In this document: positions 17,127 through 26,901 of the stretch, in pieces | How positions within the stretch are numbered: the stretch's first letter is position 1 | Layout: the number at the start of each line of letters is the position of its first letter | Source of the DNA: Oxalobacter paeniformigenes | Lineage (GTDB): Bacteria > Pseudomonadota > Gammaproteobacteria > Burkholderiales > Burkholderiaceae_D | Direction of reading: 5' to 3' | Assembly (NCBI RefSeq): GCF_027158465.1 | Contig: NZ_JAMKYL010000001.1 | Location: 372,001 to 436,000 of the forward strand | DNA length: 64,000 nucleotides | Notes under the pieces: model-generated | The model's database searches: none | The model's input: only the letters and a program-made list of their open reading frames with translations | Told to the model about the DNA's origin: nothing | Translations under genes and position numbers: made by a program

Positions 17127-18077
17127 TTACCCGGAAATGCCGGTTGTACCTCCCGGTGTGAAAAACGTTTTTCTGGCCTTTTGCGCGTCGCGGGAGGGTG
17201 ATTCGCCGAAAAAGCGTTTGTATTCCCGGCTGAACTGCTTGACGTTTTCATAGCCGACGGCAAGGGCGGCGCTGGAGACGTACTGTTTTTCGACGAGCAT
17301 GAGTCGCTGGGCTTCATGCAGGCGAAGCTGTTTCTGGTATTGCAGGGGGGAAAGCAGGGTGATTTCACGGAAATGACGGTAAAACGTCGAGGGTGCCATA
17401 TTCACCTGCCGTGCCAGATCGTCGATACGCAAGGGGTCGCGGTAATGTTCGCGCAGCCAGCTGACGGCACGGGCGATCTGGTTGCCGCGTGTGCCGGCGG
17501 TATTGACTTGCCGCAGCAGTTTTCCCTGGTGTCCCATCAGCATCCGGCAATGGATTTCCTCGATGATGAGCGGTGCCAGATGGGGGATGTATTCCGGTTT
17601 GTCGAGTAACGCGACCAGACGGGCGAAGGCGTCGAGTACGTCGATGTCGATATCGGCGACGGAAATGTTTTCCGAGGTCTCGGGCGTGATCGTGCCGTCA
17701 GGCGCGATTTCCCGTGCGAAACGCGCGGCGAGATAACGATCCACTTCCAGCGAGACCGACAGGAAGGGTTTTTCCGGGCTGGCTTTCGTGAAGTAGTTGA
17801 CGCTTGGGACTTCCACGCTGTGAACCAGACAGTCGCCCTCTTCGTAATGGTATTCGCGGTCGCCCAGAAAAGAATTGCGTTGTCCCTGAATGACGGCGGT
17901 GATGGCGGGGGGATAAAAGCAGTTTTCCGACAGGTAGTCCCAGTCGCGCCGGTAGAGCATCAGTCCCTTGATCGCCGTGGGCCAGTTGCCGGGTTCGGGC
18001 ATGCGCGGCAGGATTTTTTCCGCGATCAGGCGGTTCAGTTCGGCGATACGTTGCCGTGAAGTGTCGGTGGCGGTCAT
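17127..18077 (-). CDS. AraC-family regulator with AraC_N-type sensor domain
   Basis: A 316-residue regulator. The N-terminal half is the AraC_N type cupin domain (YPPAITAVIQGQRNSFLGDR, then the EGDCLVHSVEVPSVNYFTKA segment with the characteristic strand). The C-terminal 100 residues carry two HTH motifs (RIDDLARQVNMAPSTFYRHF and SSAALAVGYENVKQFSREYK), ending RFFGESPSRD. It is transcribed divergently from the FUSC-family transporter at 18251, with about 170 bases between them. The usual arrangement would have it control that exporter. The effector cannot be inferred. Confidence 0.88.
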   Translation of the reverse strand: MTATDTSRQRIAELNRLIAEKILPRMPEPGNWPTAIKGLMLYRRDWDYLSENCFYPPAITAVIQGQRNSFLGDREYHYEEGDCLVHSVEVPSVNYFTKASPEKPFLSVSLEVDRYLAARFAREIAPDGTITPETSENISVADIDIDVLDAFARLVALLDKPEYIPHLAPLIIEEIHCRMLMGHQGKLLRQVNTAGTRGNQIARAVSWLREHYRDPLRIDDLARQVNMAPSTFYRHFREITLLSPLQYQKQLRLHEAQRLMLVEKQYVSSAALAVGYENVKQFSREYKRFFGESPSRDAQKARKTFFTPGGTTGISG

Positions 18078-18250
18078 GACAGGGGCATACAGTTCGGGAT
18101 AATGACGTTTTATCAGAAATCCGTGCGTTGCGGGACGTCATGGCAGGAATGTGCACCCAATGGGTACGATCGTGTGTCCCGTTCGGGCAGGATCGCTCCT
18201 ATAGTTTTCCCCCGTGGCGGCAGGGTCGCTCCAGTCATGCAGTCTGCCGT

Positions 18251-20386
18251 ATGGAAAACGATCTGCCTAGGCCTGTCATGCAAAACCGGATTACACGGGA
18301 CGATATCCTTTTTTCACTCAAGAGCTTCGCGGCGGCGATGCTGGCCTTGTATCTGGCCTTCCGTCTGGGGTTGCCGCGCCCGTTCTGGTCGCTGATTTCG
18401 GCCTATGTCGTTTCACAGCCGTTTTCCGGAACGACACGTTCCAAGGCGGTTTACCGTGTGGCGGGGACCGTCGCCGGAGCGGTGCTGACGGTGCTGGTGG
18501 TACCGCGTTTCGTCGGATATCCCGTATTGCTGGCGCTGATTTTCAGTGCGTGGATCGGCGTGTGCCTGTATGTTTCCCTGCTGGACAGGACGCCGCGTGC
18601 CTATGCGTTCATGCTGGCGGGGTATTCCGTTCCGATCATCGCCTTGCCGATTCTGGCGGATGTGTCACAGTTCAGTGAGGCCATGTTGTTCGAGGCGTCG
18701 CTGGCACGGGTGGAAGAAATCGTGCTGGGTATCGTCTGTTCCGCACTGGTGCACAGTCTGGTATTGCCCAAGGGAATCGACCGGACGGCGCTGGAACGGC
18801 TCGATGTCGTCCTCAGGGATGTCAGGCAATGGGTGTGGGATATCCTGTCGGACAATTCCGGAAACAGCAAGGTGGAATTGCACCGGCTGTCGCAGACGAT
18901 ATCGGAATTGCGGACGCTGGTGACTCATTTGTCGTTCGATACCTCCAATATTCGCTGGATCGTCGGGCTGGTGACCGAATTGCAAAACCGGTTTTCCACC
19001 CTGTTGCCAGTGCTGGCGACGGTCAGGGACAGGCTGGAAGTGATCCGGCGCGAAGAAAACGGCGTTTTGCCCGAAGCATGGCAAAAAATGTTGCTCGCCA
19101 TGCGCGACTGGATCGGAACGGGTGATAGCGGCGACATGGGGCGTGTCGTGGTTTTGCAAAAGGAAATCGACCGGATCATGCCGGTGATCCGTCCGGGAGC
19201 CGGTATGCGGGAAATGATGTACGTCAATCTGGGGATGGAATTGCAGCGTCTGCTCAACGAGGGGGAACGCTGTTTCGATTTGCGTCGCCAGATCGATGAG
19301 GGAATGGCGGGAAAAACGCCCCCGATCGCCCGTCGTCCGGTCAAGACATCTGCCGTATCGCTGTTCGTCGATCGTCGTATCGCGCTGGTTTCGGCGCTGG
19401 CCGCCGGACTGGCGCAAGGGCTTTCATGCCTGTTCTGGATGGTTTCGGGCTGGCCAAATGGAGTGAGCGTTCCGGTCAATGCGGGGATCTATTGCATGTT
19501 TTTCGCTTCGCTGGACAATCCCTTGCCGGCCATCCGGCTGCAATTCATCTATATCACCTTGTCCACATTGACGGCGGGGCTGTATCTTTTGCTGCTCTTG
19601 CCTTCGGCGCACAGTTTCGAGATGCTGATGCTGGTGTTCGCGCCGTTTTTGCTGTTGATGAATATATTGATGGTCAAGCCGGCGACCGCCATGCGTGCCA
19701 CACCGTTCATGATACTGACGATTTGTTCCATGACCATGTTCGACACCGGTACGGCGGACATGACCACGTTCATCAATACCAAGCTGAGCCAGTCCATCGG
19801 TATCGGCATGTCCCTGTTTTGCACCTGGATGTTCCGCGTCGTCAATGTCACGGCAGTGACGCGGCGGCTGGCGCGGCATATGTGGGGCGATATCGCGCAG
19901 TTGGGTGATGCTTCCCGCGTGCCGTCCATGATCGCGATGTCGGTGAAGATGGTCGATGGTATCAGCTTTTTGGTGCCGAGGCTGACGCAGCTGGAAAAAC
20001 CCCGGCATCTTGCCGTTTCCGATGGCCTGTCGGCCAACGGTATTCTTTCCGATTTGTGCATCGGGCTGAATATGGCAAGGTTGCTCCGGCTTGAAAGAAG
20101 GCTGGCGACAAGCGGGGTGCGCGTCAGACCGCTGCTGGGCGAACTGGCGTCGTATTACCGTGAAAAAGCCGCCGGACGGCCTGTCGCACGTGAACGGATA
20201 CGCGGCATGCTGGATGATTTGCTGGCGCAAACGGCGGATATGACGGGCGGTTCCCTGCAAAAAATGGCGGTTTCGGCTTTGTCGGGGATATGGCGTGACC
20301 TGTTTTTGCATGAGGACATCGTTCCCGATATGCCGGGACAAGCCGGGGATGGCCGGGGGCGTATGCTGGCGGCGGGCGGACAGTGA
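18251..20386 (+). CDS. FUSC/AaeB-family inner-membrane exporter
   Basis: A membrane protein of about 711 residues with the FUSC (fusaric acid resistance/aromatic acid efflux) layout. A first transmembrane bundle (starting SFAAAMLALYLAFRLGLPRP and the signature FWSLISAYVVSQPFSGTTRS) is followed by a long cytoplasmic region. A second bundle (about residues 345-510) includes VNAGIYCMFFASLDNPLPAI and AFMILTICSMTMF-like segments. A further cytoplasmic domain follows. Such pumps export aromatic acids with an HlyD-type partner, but no membrane fusion gene lies beside this one. The start is uncertain: ATG at 18251 or 18278 are both better than the frame start at 18128. The adjacent AraC gene is the likely regulator. 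Confidence 0.82.
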   Translation: MENDLPRPVMQNRITRDDILFSLKSFAAAMLALYLAFRLGLPRPFWSLISAYVVSQPFSGTTRSKAVYRVAGTVAGAVLTVLVVPRFVGYPVLLALIFSAWIGVCLYVSLLDRTPRAYAFMLAGYSVPIIALPILADVSQFSEAMLFEASLARVEEIVLGIVCSALVHSLVLPKGIDRTALERLDVVLRDVRQWVWDILSDNSGNSKVELHRLSQTISELRTLVTHLSFDTSNIRWIVGLVTELQNRFSTLLPVLATVRDRLEVIRREENGVLPEAWQKMLLAMRDWIGTGDSGDMGRVVVLQKEIDRIMPVIRPGAGMREMMYVNLGMELQRLLNEGERCFDLRRQIDEGMAGKTPPIARRPVKTSAVSLFVDRRIALVSALAAGLAQGLSCLFWMVSGWPNGVSVPVNAGIYCMFFASLDNPLPAIRLQFIYITLSTLTAGLYLLLLLPSAHSFEMLMLVFAPFLLLMNILMVKPATAMRATPFMILTICSMTMFDTGTADMTTFINTKLSQSIGIGMSLFCTWMFRVVNVTAVTRRLARHMWGDIAQLGDASRVPSMIAMSVKMVDGISFLVPRLTQLEKPRHLAVSDGLSANGILSDLCIGLNMARLLRLERRLATSGVRVRPLLGELASYYREKAAGRPVARERIRGMLDDLLAQTADMTGGSLQKMAVSALSGIWRDLFLHEDIVPDMPGQAGDGRGRMLAAGGQ

Positions 20387-20503
20387 GCGATGACGGGAAA
20401 CACGTCTCGATGTCAGGCGGAAGGCAAAAATTTTAATGGTAAAATGACGCATCCGGCGCGGCAGGCGTCCGGAGTCATGATGCCATATGGACAGGAGTGC
20501 GAG

Positions 20504-21301
20504 TTGAAACCTTCGGAAGTTTCGGAAAAGTTGCCGTGCGAAAAAGCGACGTCTCTTCGGACAGGCATTGGCCGTCGCCTGTTGTGCGCGGTTGCCGGCG
20601 TGATGTTGTTGTGGCAGGCGGTTTTGCCTGTCCATGCGGAAGTTTTCGAGGATGATCACGATAAAGAACGCGTCCAGGAATCTCTGTGGGTGCAGCAAAA
20701 GGTCGGCCCTGACGTTGCGGCCATTCTGGCGCATTATCCTGCCGGTTCGATCGATTCGGTCAAAAAGGCCGATCAGGTACTGGAGATCATCCGTATCGAG
20801 AAACAGAACATCAATGCACGTTTGTATAACGAAAAACTGTTGTGCAACGAAAAGTTTTTCGTTTACATGTGCTATGACGAGGCGGAAGAACGGCGCCGGA
20901 TCGATTGGCAGGCGTTATATATGCTGGAACTCGAAGCCAAGCGTTTCAAGCGCAGCGACAAGATCAGGCAGCGTGATCTGGCGCTCGATCGGCGTGAACT
21001 CAAGGAAGAGGCCGATGCCACGCAGCGGGCCGAGAGCCTGAGGGCGCATGAAGAACGGGTCAGACGGGTTCAGGAACGCGAGGCGAAGCGTGAGGCGGCC
21101 GCACGTGGCGTGACCGATACACCGGACGAACGTCATTCTGGCAACCTGATGACTCCGGCTGAAAAGGCGGAAAACGTCCGCGAGTACGAGGCCAAACAGG
21201 AAGAATCGGCAAGACGTCTGGAAAGAGTGGAACGCAAGCGCGCGGAAACGCAGAAAAAACGCGACAAGAAAGCCGCCGAAGAAGCACAGGATGCACAATA
21301 G
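20504..21301 (+). CDS. Exported coiled-coil protein of unknown function
   Basis: A secreted or periplasmic protein. A TTG at 20504 is preferred as start because AGGAG ends six bases upstream. The ATGs at 20390, 20477 and 20480 have worse spacing. From the TTG, a long basic n-region leads into the hydrophobic core LLCAVAGVMLLWQAVLPVHA and a probable cleavage site before EVFEDD. The mature part contains a small Cys pair (KLLCNEKFFVYMCYDEAEER) and then about 130 residues of very charged helix, rich in Arg, Glu, Lys and Ala, likely a coiled coil. The family looks like a lineage-specific Burkholderiales protein. No function is assigned. Confidence 0.65.
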   Translation: MKPSEVSEKLPCEKATSLRTGIGRRLLCAVAGVMLLWQAVLPVHAEVFEDDHDKERVQESLWVQQKVGPDVAAILAHYPAGSIDSVKKADQVLEIIRIEKQNINARLYNEKLLCNEKFFVYMCYDEAEERRRIDWQALYMLELEAKRFKRSDKIRQRDLALDRRELKEEADATQRAESLRAHEERVRRVQEREAKREAAARGVTDTPDERHSGNLMTPAEKAENVREYEAKQEESARRLERVERKRAETQKKRDKKAAEEAQDAQ

Positions 21302-21367
21302 CGTTTGCCGAACCCTGCGACGGCAGGTATGCCTGCCTGACGGGATGAGTGCCGAAAGGAGGGAAAT

Positions 21368-22036
21368 ATGAAACGGATACTGGCGTTGCTGGTTCTGGCA
21401 TGGAGTGTTTTTGCGGGAGGAATGGCGATGGCGATGGACAAACCGGCGGTCATGGTGTTGCTGGCACCCGGATTCGAGGAAGGCGAAACGGTCGAGATTC
21501 TGGATGTGTTGCGACGTGGCGGCTTTTCGGTCGATGCCGTGAGTACGGCGGGCGAATGGGTGACCGGCGGGCATGCGATCACGATACGCGCCGACAAGGT
21601 ACTCGGCCGGGATAACGGCGATTTCCTGCATTACGACATGATCGTTTTGCCGGGCGGCTGGGATGGTGTGGCCCATTTGCAGGACGATACGCGGGTGCTG
21701 GAGCTGGTCCGGCATTATGACCGTTCCGGCAAATTCGTGGCGGCCATGTGCGCCGGCCCCAATGTGCTGGCGAAAGCCGGTATTCTGGCGGGGCGGAAGA
21801 TGACGGCCTATCCCGGTGACCGGACGGAACCGTTTTACCACGATGCAACATATCTTTCCGATACCGTGGTGCGTGACGGCAAGCTGATTACGAGCCGCGG
21901 GCCTGGAACGGCATTGCCTTTCGCTTTCGCGCTGGTCGATGCACTGGGCGGCGACAGCGCGGCAATCAAACGTTCGTTTCTCTATGACGAAATGAAGGCA
22001 TGGCCGGACGGACTGGCGAATGCACCGGCGAAGTGA
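21368..22036 (+). CDS. Exported DJ-1/PfpI-family protein
   Basis: A 222-residue DJ-1/PfpI (ThiJ) fold protein. The core has the acidic residue pair in LLAPGFEEGETVEILDVLRR, the YDMIVLPGGWDG strand and the nucleophile elbow FVAAMCAGPNVLAKAGILAG with Cys128. The YPGDRTEPF and DGKLITSRGPGTALPFAFAL segments also fit. Unusually it begins with a Sec signal peptide (MKRILALLVLAWSVFAGGMA, then MAM and a cut before DKPA), so it should act in the periplasm. The start ATG follows AGGAGGGAAAT. Possible roles are glyoxalase, chaperone or deglycase-like; the sequence does not decide. A strong terminator follows. Confidence 0.85.
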   Translation: MKRILALLVLAWSVFAGGMAMAMDKPAVMVLLAPGFEEGETVEILDVLRRGGFSVDAVSTAGEWVTGGHAITIRADKVLGRDNGDFLHYDMIVLPGGWDGVAHLQDDTRVLELVRHYDRSGKFVAAMCAGPNVLAKAGILAGRKMTAYPGDRTEPFYHDATYLSDTVVRDGKLITSRGPGTALPFAFALVDALGGDSAAIKRSFLYDEMKAWPDGLANAPAK

Positions 22037-22059
22037 CGGTAAAATTACGGACAATTGCA

Positions 22060-22091
22060 ACGGGGAAGGCTTGCCGCCTTCCCCGTTTTTT
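22060..22091 (+). terminator. Rho-independent terminator after the DJ-1 gene
   Basis: An eleven-base perfect stem, ACGGGGAAGGC/GCCTTCCCCGT, and a five-base loop are followed by six T residues. It separates the plus-strand genes from the convergent mdt operon. Confidence 0.92.
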
Positions 22092-22115
22092 CTTCCCTGT
22101 GTGATGTCGGGCGTT

Positions 22116-23768
22116 TCAGGAGCGAACCGGTACGGTTGCTGCCGGGGTGGCAGGCGTCGCCGGTACAGCAGGTGCAGAGGGTACGGTGGATGTCGCCGGT
22201 TGTTGTGCCGGCGCTTTTTCCGCCGGTTGTGTCGTATTGGAAGGGATAGCCGCACTGCCGGTGGTTTGCGACGCGGGAGCCGTCGCGGGCGGGGTTGCGG
22301 TCCCGGTTGCCGGCGTATCGGTCGCGGGGGTATCCCACTGGCCGCCGATGGCGGCGATCAGGCCAACGCTGCTGGTGAACTGGCGCTTGCGGATATCCCA
22401 GAGAGTGTTTTCGGCGGAAATACGGTTGTTTTCGGCGACGAGCAGATCCAGATAGCTGACGACGCCTGCACGGTATTGGTTGCGCGTGATCGTCTCCGAG
22501 CGGATGGCGGCGGCGACGGCTGCGCTTTGCATGTCGGATTCATCGCCGAGCATGGCTTGTGCCGCGAGATAGTCTTCCACTTCCTGAAAAGCGGTCAGTA
22601 CTTGCTGGCGGTAGGCGGCGACGGTTTCGTCATAGGCGGCTATCGCTTCGTCTGTCTGTGCGCTGCGCAATCCGGCATCGAAGATCGTGAGGGCGATGGC
22701 CGGGCCGATCGACCAGATGCGGTTCGGTACGGTAAAGAGGTCGCCGAAAGACGGGCCGTTCCAGCCGCCGGTGGCAGAGAGCGTCAGCGACGGGAAAAAG
22801 GCGGACTTCGCCACGCCGATCAATGCATTGGCTTCGGCGACGCGGCGTTCGGCAGCGGCGATGTCGGGACGGCGCTGGAGCAGAAGGGACGGTACGCCGG
22901 CCGGAATTTGCGGCAGGTACGGATCGGCTTTCGCAGCAGGCAGCGAAAAGGTGGCGGGCGGCTGACCGATGGACACGGCGATGGCGTGTTCGAGCTGGGC
23001 GCGTGCCAGTTTCGAGTCGATAGTCGAAGCCTGTGCGCTCTTGAGCTGGCTTTCGGCCTGTGCCACGCTGGCATCGGACACCAGACCGGCGTTGTACTGG
23101 TTGATTGTCAGTTTCAGCGATTCGGCGAGCAGTTTTTCACTTTCTTCCAGCCGGATGATTTGCCGGTCCGTGACGATCAGTTCCAGATAGGCGGTCGCCA
23201 GCTGTGCCTGCGACGACAGTTTTACCGCTTCCAGTTGCGCCTTGCTGGCCTGTTCACTGGCTTCGCCCGCCTCGATATTGCGGCGGATGCCGCCCCAAAG
23301 ATCGACTTCCCAGCTCAGGGTGCCGACAAGCTGGTTTTCGTTGGAGACTTTCATCGAATTGTTCGACAGGACGCCACGTGAGCGGTTGGCATCCATCGAG
23401 AGTGTCGGGAACAGGGCCGATTCTGCCTGACGCAGCATGGCTTGTGCCTGCCGGTATTGCGCTTCGGACTGGGCGATGGTCAGGTTTTGCCGGTTGTGCA
23501 GTTCCATCAGGCGATCCAGTTCCGGGTCATGAAAAACCCGCCACCATTGTCCGCGCGGATATTCGTCGGCCGGTTTGGCGGTTTTCCACAAGCTGTCTTC
23601 CTTGTAGGCCGTCGGGACGTCGGTGTCGGGGCGGACATAGTCAGGACCGACGGTGCAACCGCCCAGCAGGACGGCGGCCAGCGCGAGCGGGAGCACAAGC
23701 CTTACGGTTTTCGGCATGGCAAGTCGTGTTTTCGACAAGAGCGTGCGGGATGGCAAATCGGTAGTCAT
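22116..23768 (-). CDS. Outer-membrane efflux lipoprotein, NodT/OprM family
   Basis: A TolC-like outer-membrane channel, 550 residues from the ATG at 23768, which follows AGGATAATGCC. The signal peptide ends in the lipobox LAAVLLGGC, with lipidated Cys38. Typical NodT motifs follow: CTVGPDYVRPDTDVP, then WWRVFHDPELDRLMELHNRQ, the LSWEVDLWGGIRRNIEAGEA strand/helix junction and LLLQRRPDIAAAERRVAEAN. It is the last gene of the mdtA-mdtB-mdtC operon, 19 bases after mdtC, and so is the exit duct of that pump. Odd point: the C-terminus carries about 75 extra residues of Ala/Thr/Pro-rich low-complexity sequence not needed for the barrel. Confidence 0.9.
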   Translation of the reverse strand: MTTDLPSRTLLSKTRLAMPKTVRLVLPLALAAVLLGGCTVGPDYVRPDTDVPTAYKEDSLWKTAKPADEYPRGQWWRVFHDPELDRLMELHNRQNLTIAQSEAQYRQAQAMLRQAESALFPTLSMDANRSRGVLSNNSMKVSNENQLVGTLSWEVDLWGGIRRNIEAGEASEQASKAQLEAVKLSSQAQLATAYLELIVTDRQIIRLEESEKLLAESLKLTINQYNAGLVSDASVAQAESQLKSAQASTIDSKLARAQLEHAIAVSIGQPPATFSLPAAKADPYLPQIPAGVPSLLLQRRPDIAAAERRVAEANALIGVAKSAFFPSLTLSATGGWNGPSFGDLFTVPNRIWSIGPAIALTIFDAGLRSAQTDEAIAAYDETVAAYRQQVLTAFQEVEDYLAAQAMLGDESDMQSAAVAAAIRSETITRNQYRAGVVSYLDLLVAENNRISAENTLWDIRKRQFTSSVGLIAAIGGQWDTPATDTPATGTATPPATAPASQTTGSAAIPSNTTQPAEKAPAQQPATSTVPSAPAVPATPATPAATVPVRS

Positions 23769-23787
23769 GGCATTATCCTGTGTCGTT

Positions 23788-26700
23788 TCAGGCCGTTTCC
23801 CCTTTGGCGCGGGCGGCTTTCTTGTCGGCGGCGCGCTTGCGGAAGCGGTCAAGATACAGATAGACGATCGGTGTCGTGTACAGTGTGAGCAACTGGCTCA
23901 GAATCAGGCCGCCGACGATGGAAATCCCCAGCGGAGTGCGCATTTCCGCACCATCGCCGTGACCCAGCGCCAGCGGCAGGGCGCCGAACAGGGCGGCGGT
24001 CGTGGTCATCATGATCGGGCGGAAGCGCAGCAGGCAGGCCTGATAAATGGCGTTTTCAGGCGAGAGACCGTTTTCGCGTTCTGCAACCAGCGCGAAGTCG
24101 ATCATCATGATGGCGTTCTTTTTCACGATACCGATCAGAAGCAGCACGCCGATCAGGGCGATGACCGAAAATTCCGTACCGGCGATGATCAGCGCGAGCA
24201 AGGCGCCGACACCGGCTGAGGGCAGCGTGGACAGAATCGTGACCGGATGGATGAAACTTTCATAGAGCATGCCCAGCACGATATAGACGGCAACGAGCGC
24301 CAGCGCGATCAGCAGCGGCTGGTTTTCCAGCGATTCCTGGAAGGTCTTGGCGGTACCCTGGAAACTGCCGACGATGGAAGATGGCATGCCGATATCGGCA
24401 AGCGTCTGTTCGATGGCGACGGTGGCATCCGACAGGGAGTTGCCTGGCGGCAGGTTGAACGACAAAGTCGAGGCGGCGAACTGGCCCTGATGGTTGACCG
24501 ACAGCGAGGTGTTCGTCGGCTCCCAGCTGGCGATCGCCGACAGGGGCGTCGGGCCGGCCGTCGGGGTCTGGATATAGATGTCCTTGAGCGATTCGGGATT
24601 TTGCCAGTATTGCGGCGCGACTTCCATGACGACCTTGTACTGGTTGAGTTCGTTATAGATGGTGGAAACCTGCCGCTGGCCGAAGGCGTTGTACAGCACG
24701 TCATCGACATCCTGTTGCGTCAGACCCAGCCGCGACATCGCATCCCGGTCGAAAGCGAGCATCGTCTGCCGGCCTTTCAGTTCCTGGTCGGTATTGAGGT
24801 CGGCCAGCATCGGCAGTTTGGCGAGTGCGCGGAAAGCCTTGGGCGTCCATTCGCGCAATTCGTCGAGATTGTCGCCTTGCAGGGTGTACTGGTATTGCGC
24901 ATTGCTCTGGCGTCCGCCCATGCGGATATCCTGGACGGATTGCAAAAAGAGCGTCGCGCCGGGTTCGTTGGCGAGTTTTTTCCTCAGGCGGCCGATGACT
25001 TCGTCCGCGCTGATCTTGCGTTCGGAGAGCGGCTTGAGGCTGATGAACATGCGCGAGGTATTGGTCTGGCTGCTGCCGGTATAGCCGGTGACCTTGTCGA
25101 TGGCAGGATCTTCCTTGATCTTTTCCATGAAGGTTTTCATCTTCGCCTGCATGGCCTGGAACGAAATGCTCTGGTCGGCGCGGATGACGCCGAACATCTG
25201 GCCGGTATCCTGTTGCGGGAAAAAGCCCTTCGGTACGATGATGTACAGAAAGATGTTGAAACAGACCGTGGCGACAAGAATCAGCAGGGTGATGCGGCGG
25301 TGGTCGATGGCCCATTTGAGCGTGCGCCCGTAGGCGAGCTGCATGTTCGTGAACAGGTGTTCGCTGGAATTGAACAGGCGGTTCAGGCGTCCGGGTTTCG
25401 GTGTCTTGTCCTTGCGTTTGAGCCAGAGGGCGCACAGCATCGGGGTGGTCGTCAGCGAGATGAAAAGCGAGACCAGAATCGTTGCCGAAAGCGTCACGGC
25501 GAATTCGCGGAACAGTCGCCCGATGATGCCACCCATAAGCAGGATCGGGATGAACACGGCGATCAGGGAGATACTGATCGACATGACGGTGAAGCCGACT
25601 TCGCGCGCGCCTTTGAGCGCCGCCTCGAACGGTTTCATTCCCGCCTCGACATGCCGCATGATGTTTTCCAGCACGACGATCGTATCGTCCACCACGAACC
25701 CGCTGGCGATGGTCAGCGCCATGAGCGAGAGATTGTTCAGCGAAAAGCCCGCCAGATACATGACGGTGAAAGTCCCTACCAGCGAGACGGGGACGGAAAT
25801 GGCGGAAATGGCGGTGGCGCGGAAATTCCGCAAAAACAGAAAGACCACCAGAATGACCAGCGCCACCGAAATGATGAGGGTGAATTCGACATCGGCCAGC
25901 GAGCTGCGGATCGTCGGGGTACGGTCCATGACGACATTGACGTCGATGGCTTCCGGAATCGCGGCCGAGAGCATCGGAATGGCGTCGTAAATCCGGTCCA
26001 CCGTTTCGATGATGTTCGCGCCCGGTTCGCGGAAAATGATGATCATGATGCAGGGTTCACCGTTGACCATCCCCATGTTGCGGACATCCTGGACCGAATC
26101 GGTGACATCGGCCACATCGGAAATGCGGATGGCGCGGTTGTCCGTATGATGGATGATGAGCGGCATGTAGTCGCTGGCGGTCTTCGCCTGATCGTTGGCT
26201 TCGATTTTCCATTTCACATCGTCATTGCCGACGAAACCCTTGGGACGGTTGACGTTCGTATCGTTGATCAGGTCGCTGATTTTTTCCATGCTGATGCCGT
26301 AGCTGGAGAGCTGCTTCGGATGCAGTTCGATACGCACGGCGGGTTGCGAGCCGCCACCGACGAACACGTCGCCGACGCCTTCGAGTTGCATGAGTTTCTG
26401 GGCGACGATGGTATCGGCGGCGTCGTACATCTGGCCGCGGGTCAGCGATTCGGATGTCATCGACAAAATCATGATCGGCGCGTCCGCCGGATTGATCTTG
26501 CGGTAAGTCGGGTTCGATGGCATGCCTGTCGGCAAGAGGGCGTGTGCCGCATTGATCGCGGATTGCACGTCGCGTGCCGCGCCGTCGATATTGCGCTCCA
26601 GCGCGAACTGGAGCGTGATGTCTGTCGAACCGAGCGTGCTGACGGAGGTGATTTCACTGATACCGGCGATACGGCCGAGGGTGCGTTCCAGCGGTGTGGC

Positions 26701-26889
26701 GACAGTCGCCGCCATCGTCTCGGGGCTGGCGCCCGGCAGCTTGGCCCTGACGCGGATCGTCGGAAAATCGACTTGCGGCAGCGGCGAGACCGGCAACCAG
26801 TTGAAGGCGACGATACCGGCCAGCATGATCGCCAGCGTGACCAGAACGGTGGCGACAGGGCGGCGGATGAAAATTTCGGAAAATTTCAC
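23788..26889 (-). CDS. mdtC: RND multidrug efflux transporter subunit, MdtC type
   Basis: A 1033-residue inner-membrane RND pump subunit driven by proton import. The sequence begins MKFSEIFIRRPVATVLVTLA, shows the family start GIVAFNWLPVSPLPQVDFPT, and carries the paired proton-relay aspartates in SGFVVDDTIVVLENI. Two large periplasmic loops give the internal repeat usual for RND proteins. In MdtABC, MdtB and MdtC form a heterotrimer (two MdtB, one MdtC) and both are needed. This copy lies 12 bases after the mdtB-type gene, and the pair is nearly equal in length. Calling this copy C rests on gene order and resemblance only. Confidence 0.88.
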   Translation of the reverse strand: MKFSEIFIRRPVATVLVTLAIMLAGIVAFNWLPVSPLPQVDFPTIRVRAKLPGASPETMAATVATPLERTLGRIAGISEITSVSTLGSTDITLQFALERNIDGAARDVQSAINAAHALLPTGMPSNPTYRKINPADAPIMILSMTSESLTRGQMYDAADTIVAQKLMQLEGVGDVFVGGGSQPAVRIELHPKQLSSYGISMEKISDLINDTNVNRPKGFVGNDDVKWKIEANDQAKTASDYMPLIIHHTDNRAIRISDVADVTDSVQDVRNMGMVNGEPCIMIIIFREPGANIIETVDRIYDAIPMLSAAIPEAIDVNVVMDRTPTIRSSLADVEFTLIISVALVILVVFLFLRNFRATAISAISVPVSLVGTFTVMYLAGFSLNNLSLMALTIASGFVVDDTIVVLENIMRHVEAGMKPFEAALKGAREVGFTVMSISISLIAVFIPILLMGGIIGRLFREFAVTLSATILVSLFISLTTTPMLCALWLKRKDKTPKPGRLNRLFNSSEHLFTNMQLAYGRTLKWAIDHRRITLLILVATVCFNIFLYIIVPKGFFPQQDTGQMFGVIRADQSISFQAMQAKMKTFMEKIKEDPAIDKVTGYTGSSQTNTSRMFISLKPLSERKISADEVIGRLRKKLANEPGATLFLQSVQDIRMGGRQSNAQYQYTLQGDNLDELREWTPKAFRALAKLPMLADLNTDQELKGRQTMLAFDRDAMSRLGLTQQDVDDVLYNAFGQRQVSTIYNELNQYKVVMEVAPQYWQNPESLKDIYIQTPTAGPTPLSAIASWEPTNTSLSVNHQGQFAASTLSFNLPPGNSLSDATVAIEQTLADIGMPSSIVGSFQGTAKTFQESLENQPLLIALALVAVYIVLGMLYESFIHPVTILSTLPSAGVGALLALIIAGTEFSVIALIGVLLLIGIVKKNAIMMIDFALVAERENGLSPENAIYQACLLRFRPIMMTTTAALFGALPLALGHGDGAEMRTPLGISIVGGLILSQLLTLYTTPIVYLYLDRFRKRAADKKAARAKGETA

Positions 26890-26901
26890 CGGAAGCCTCC
26901 G

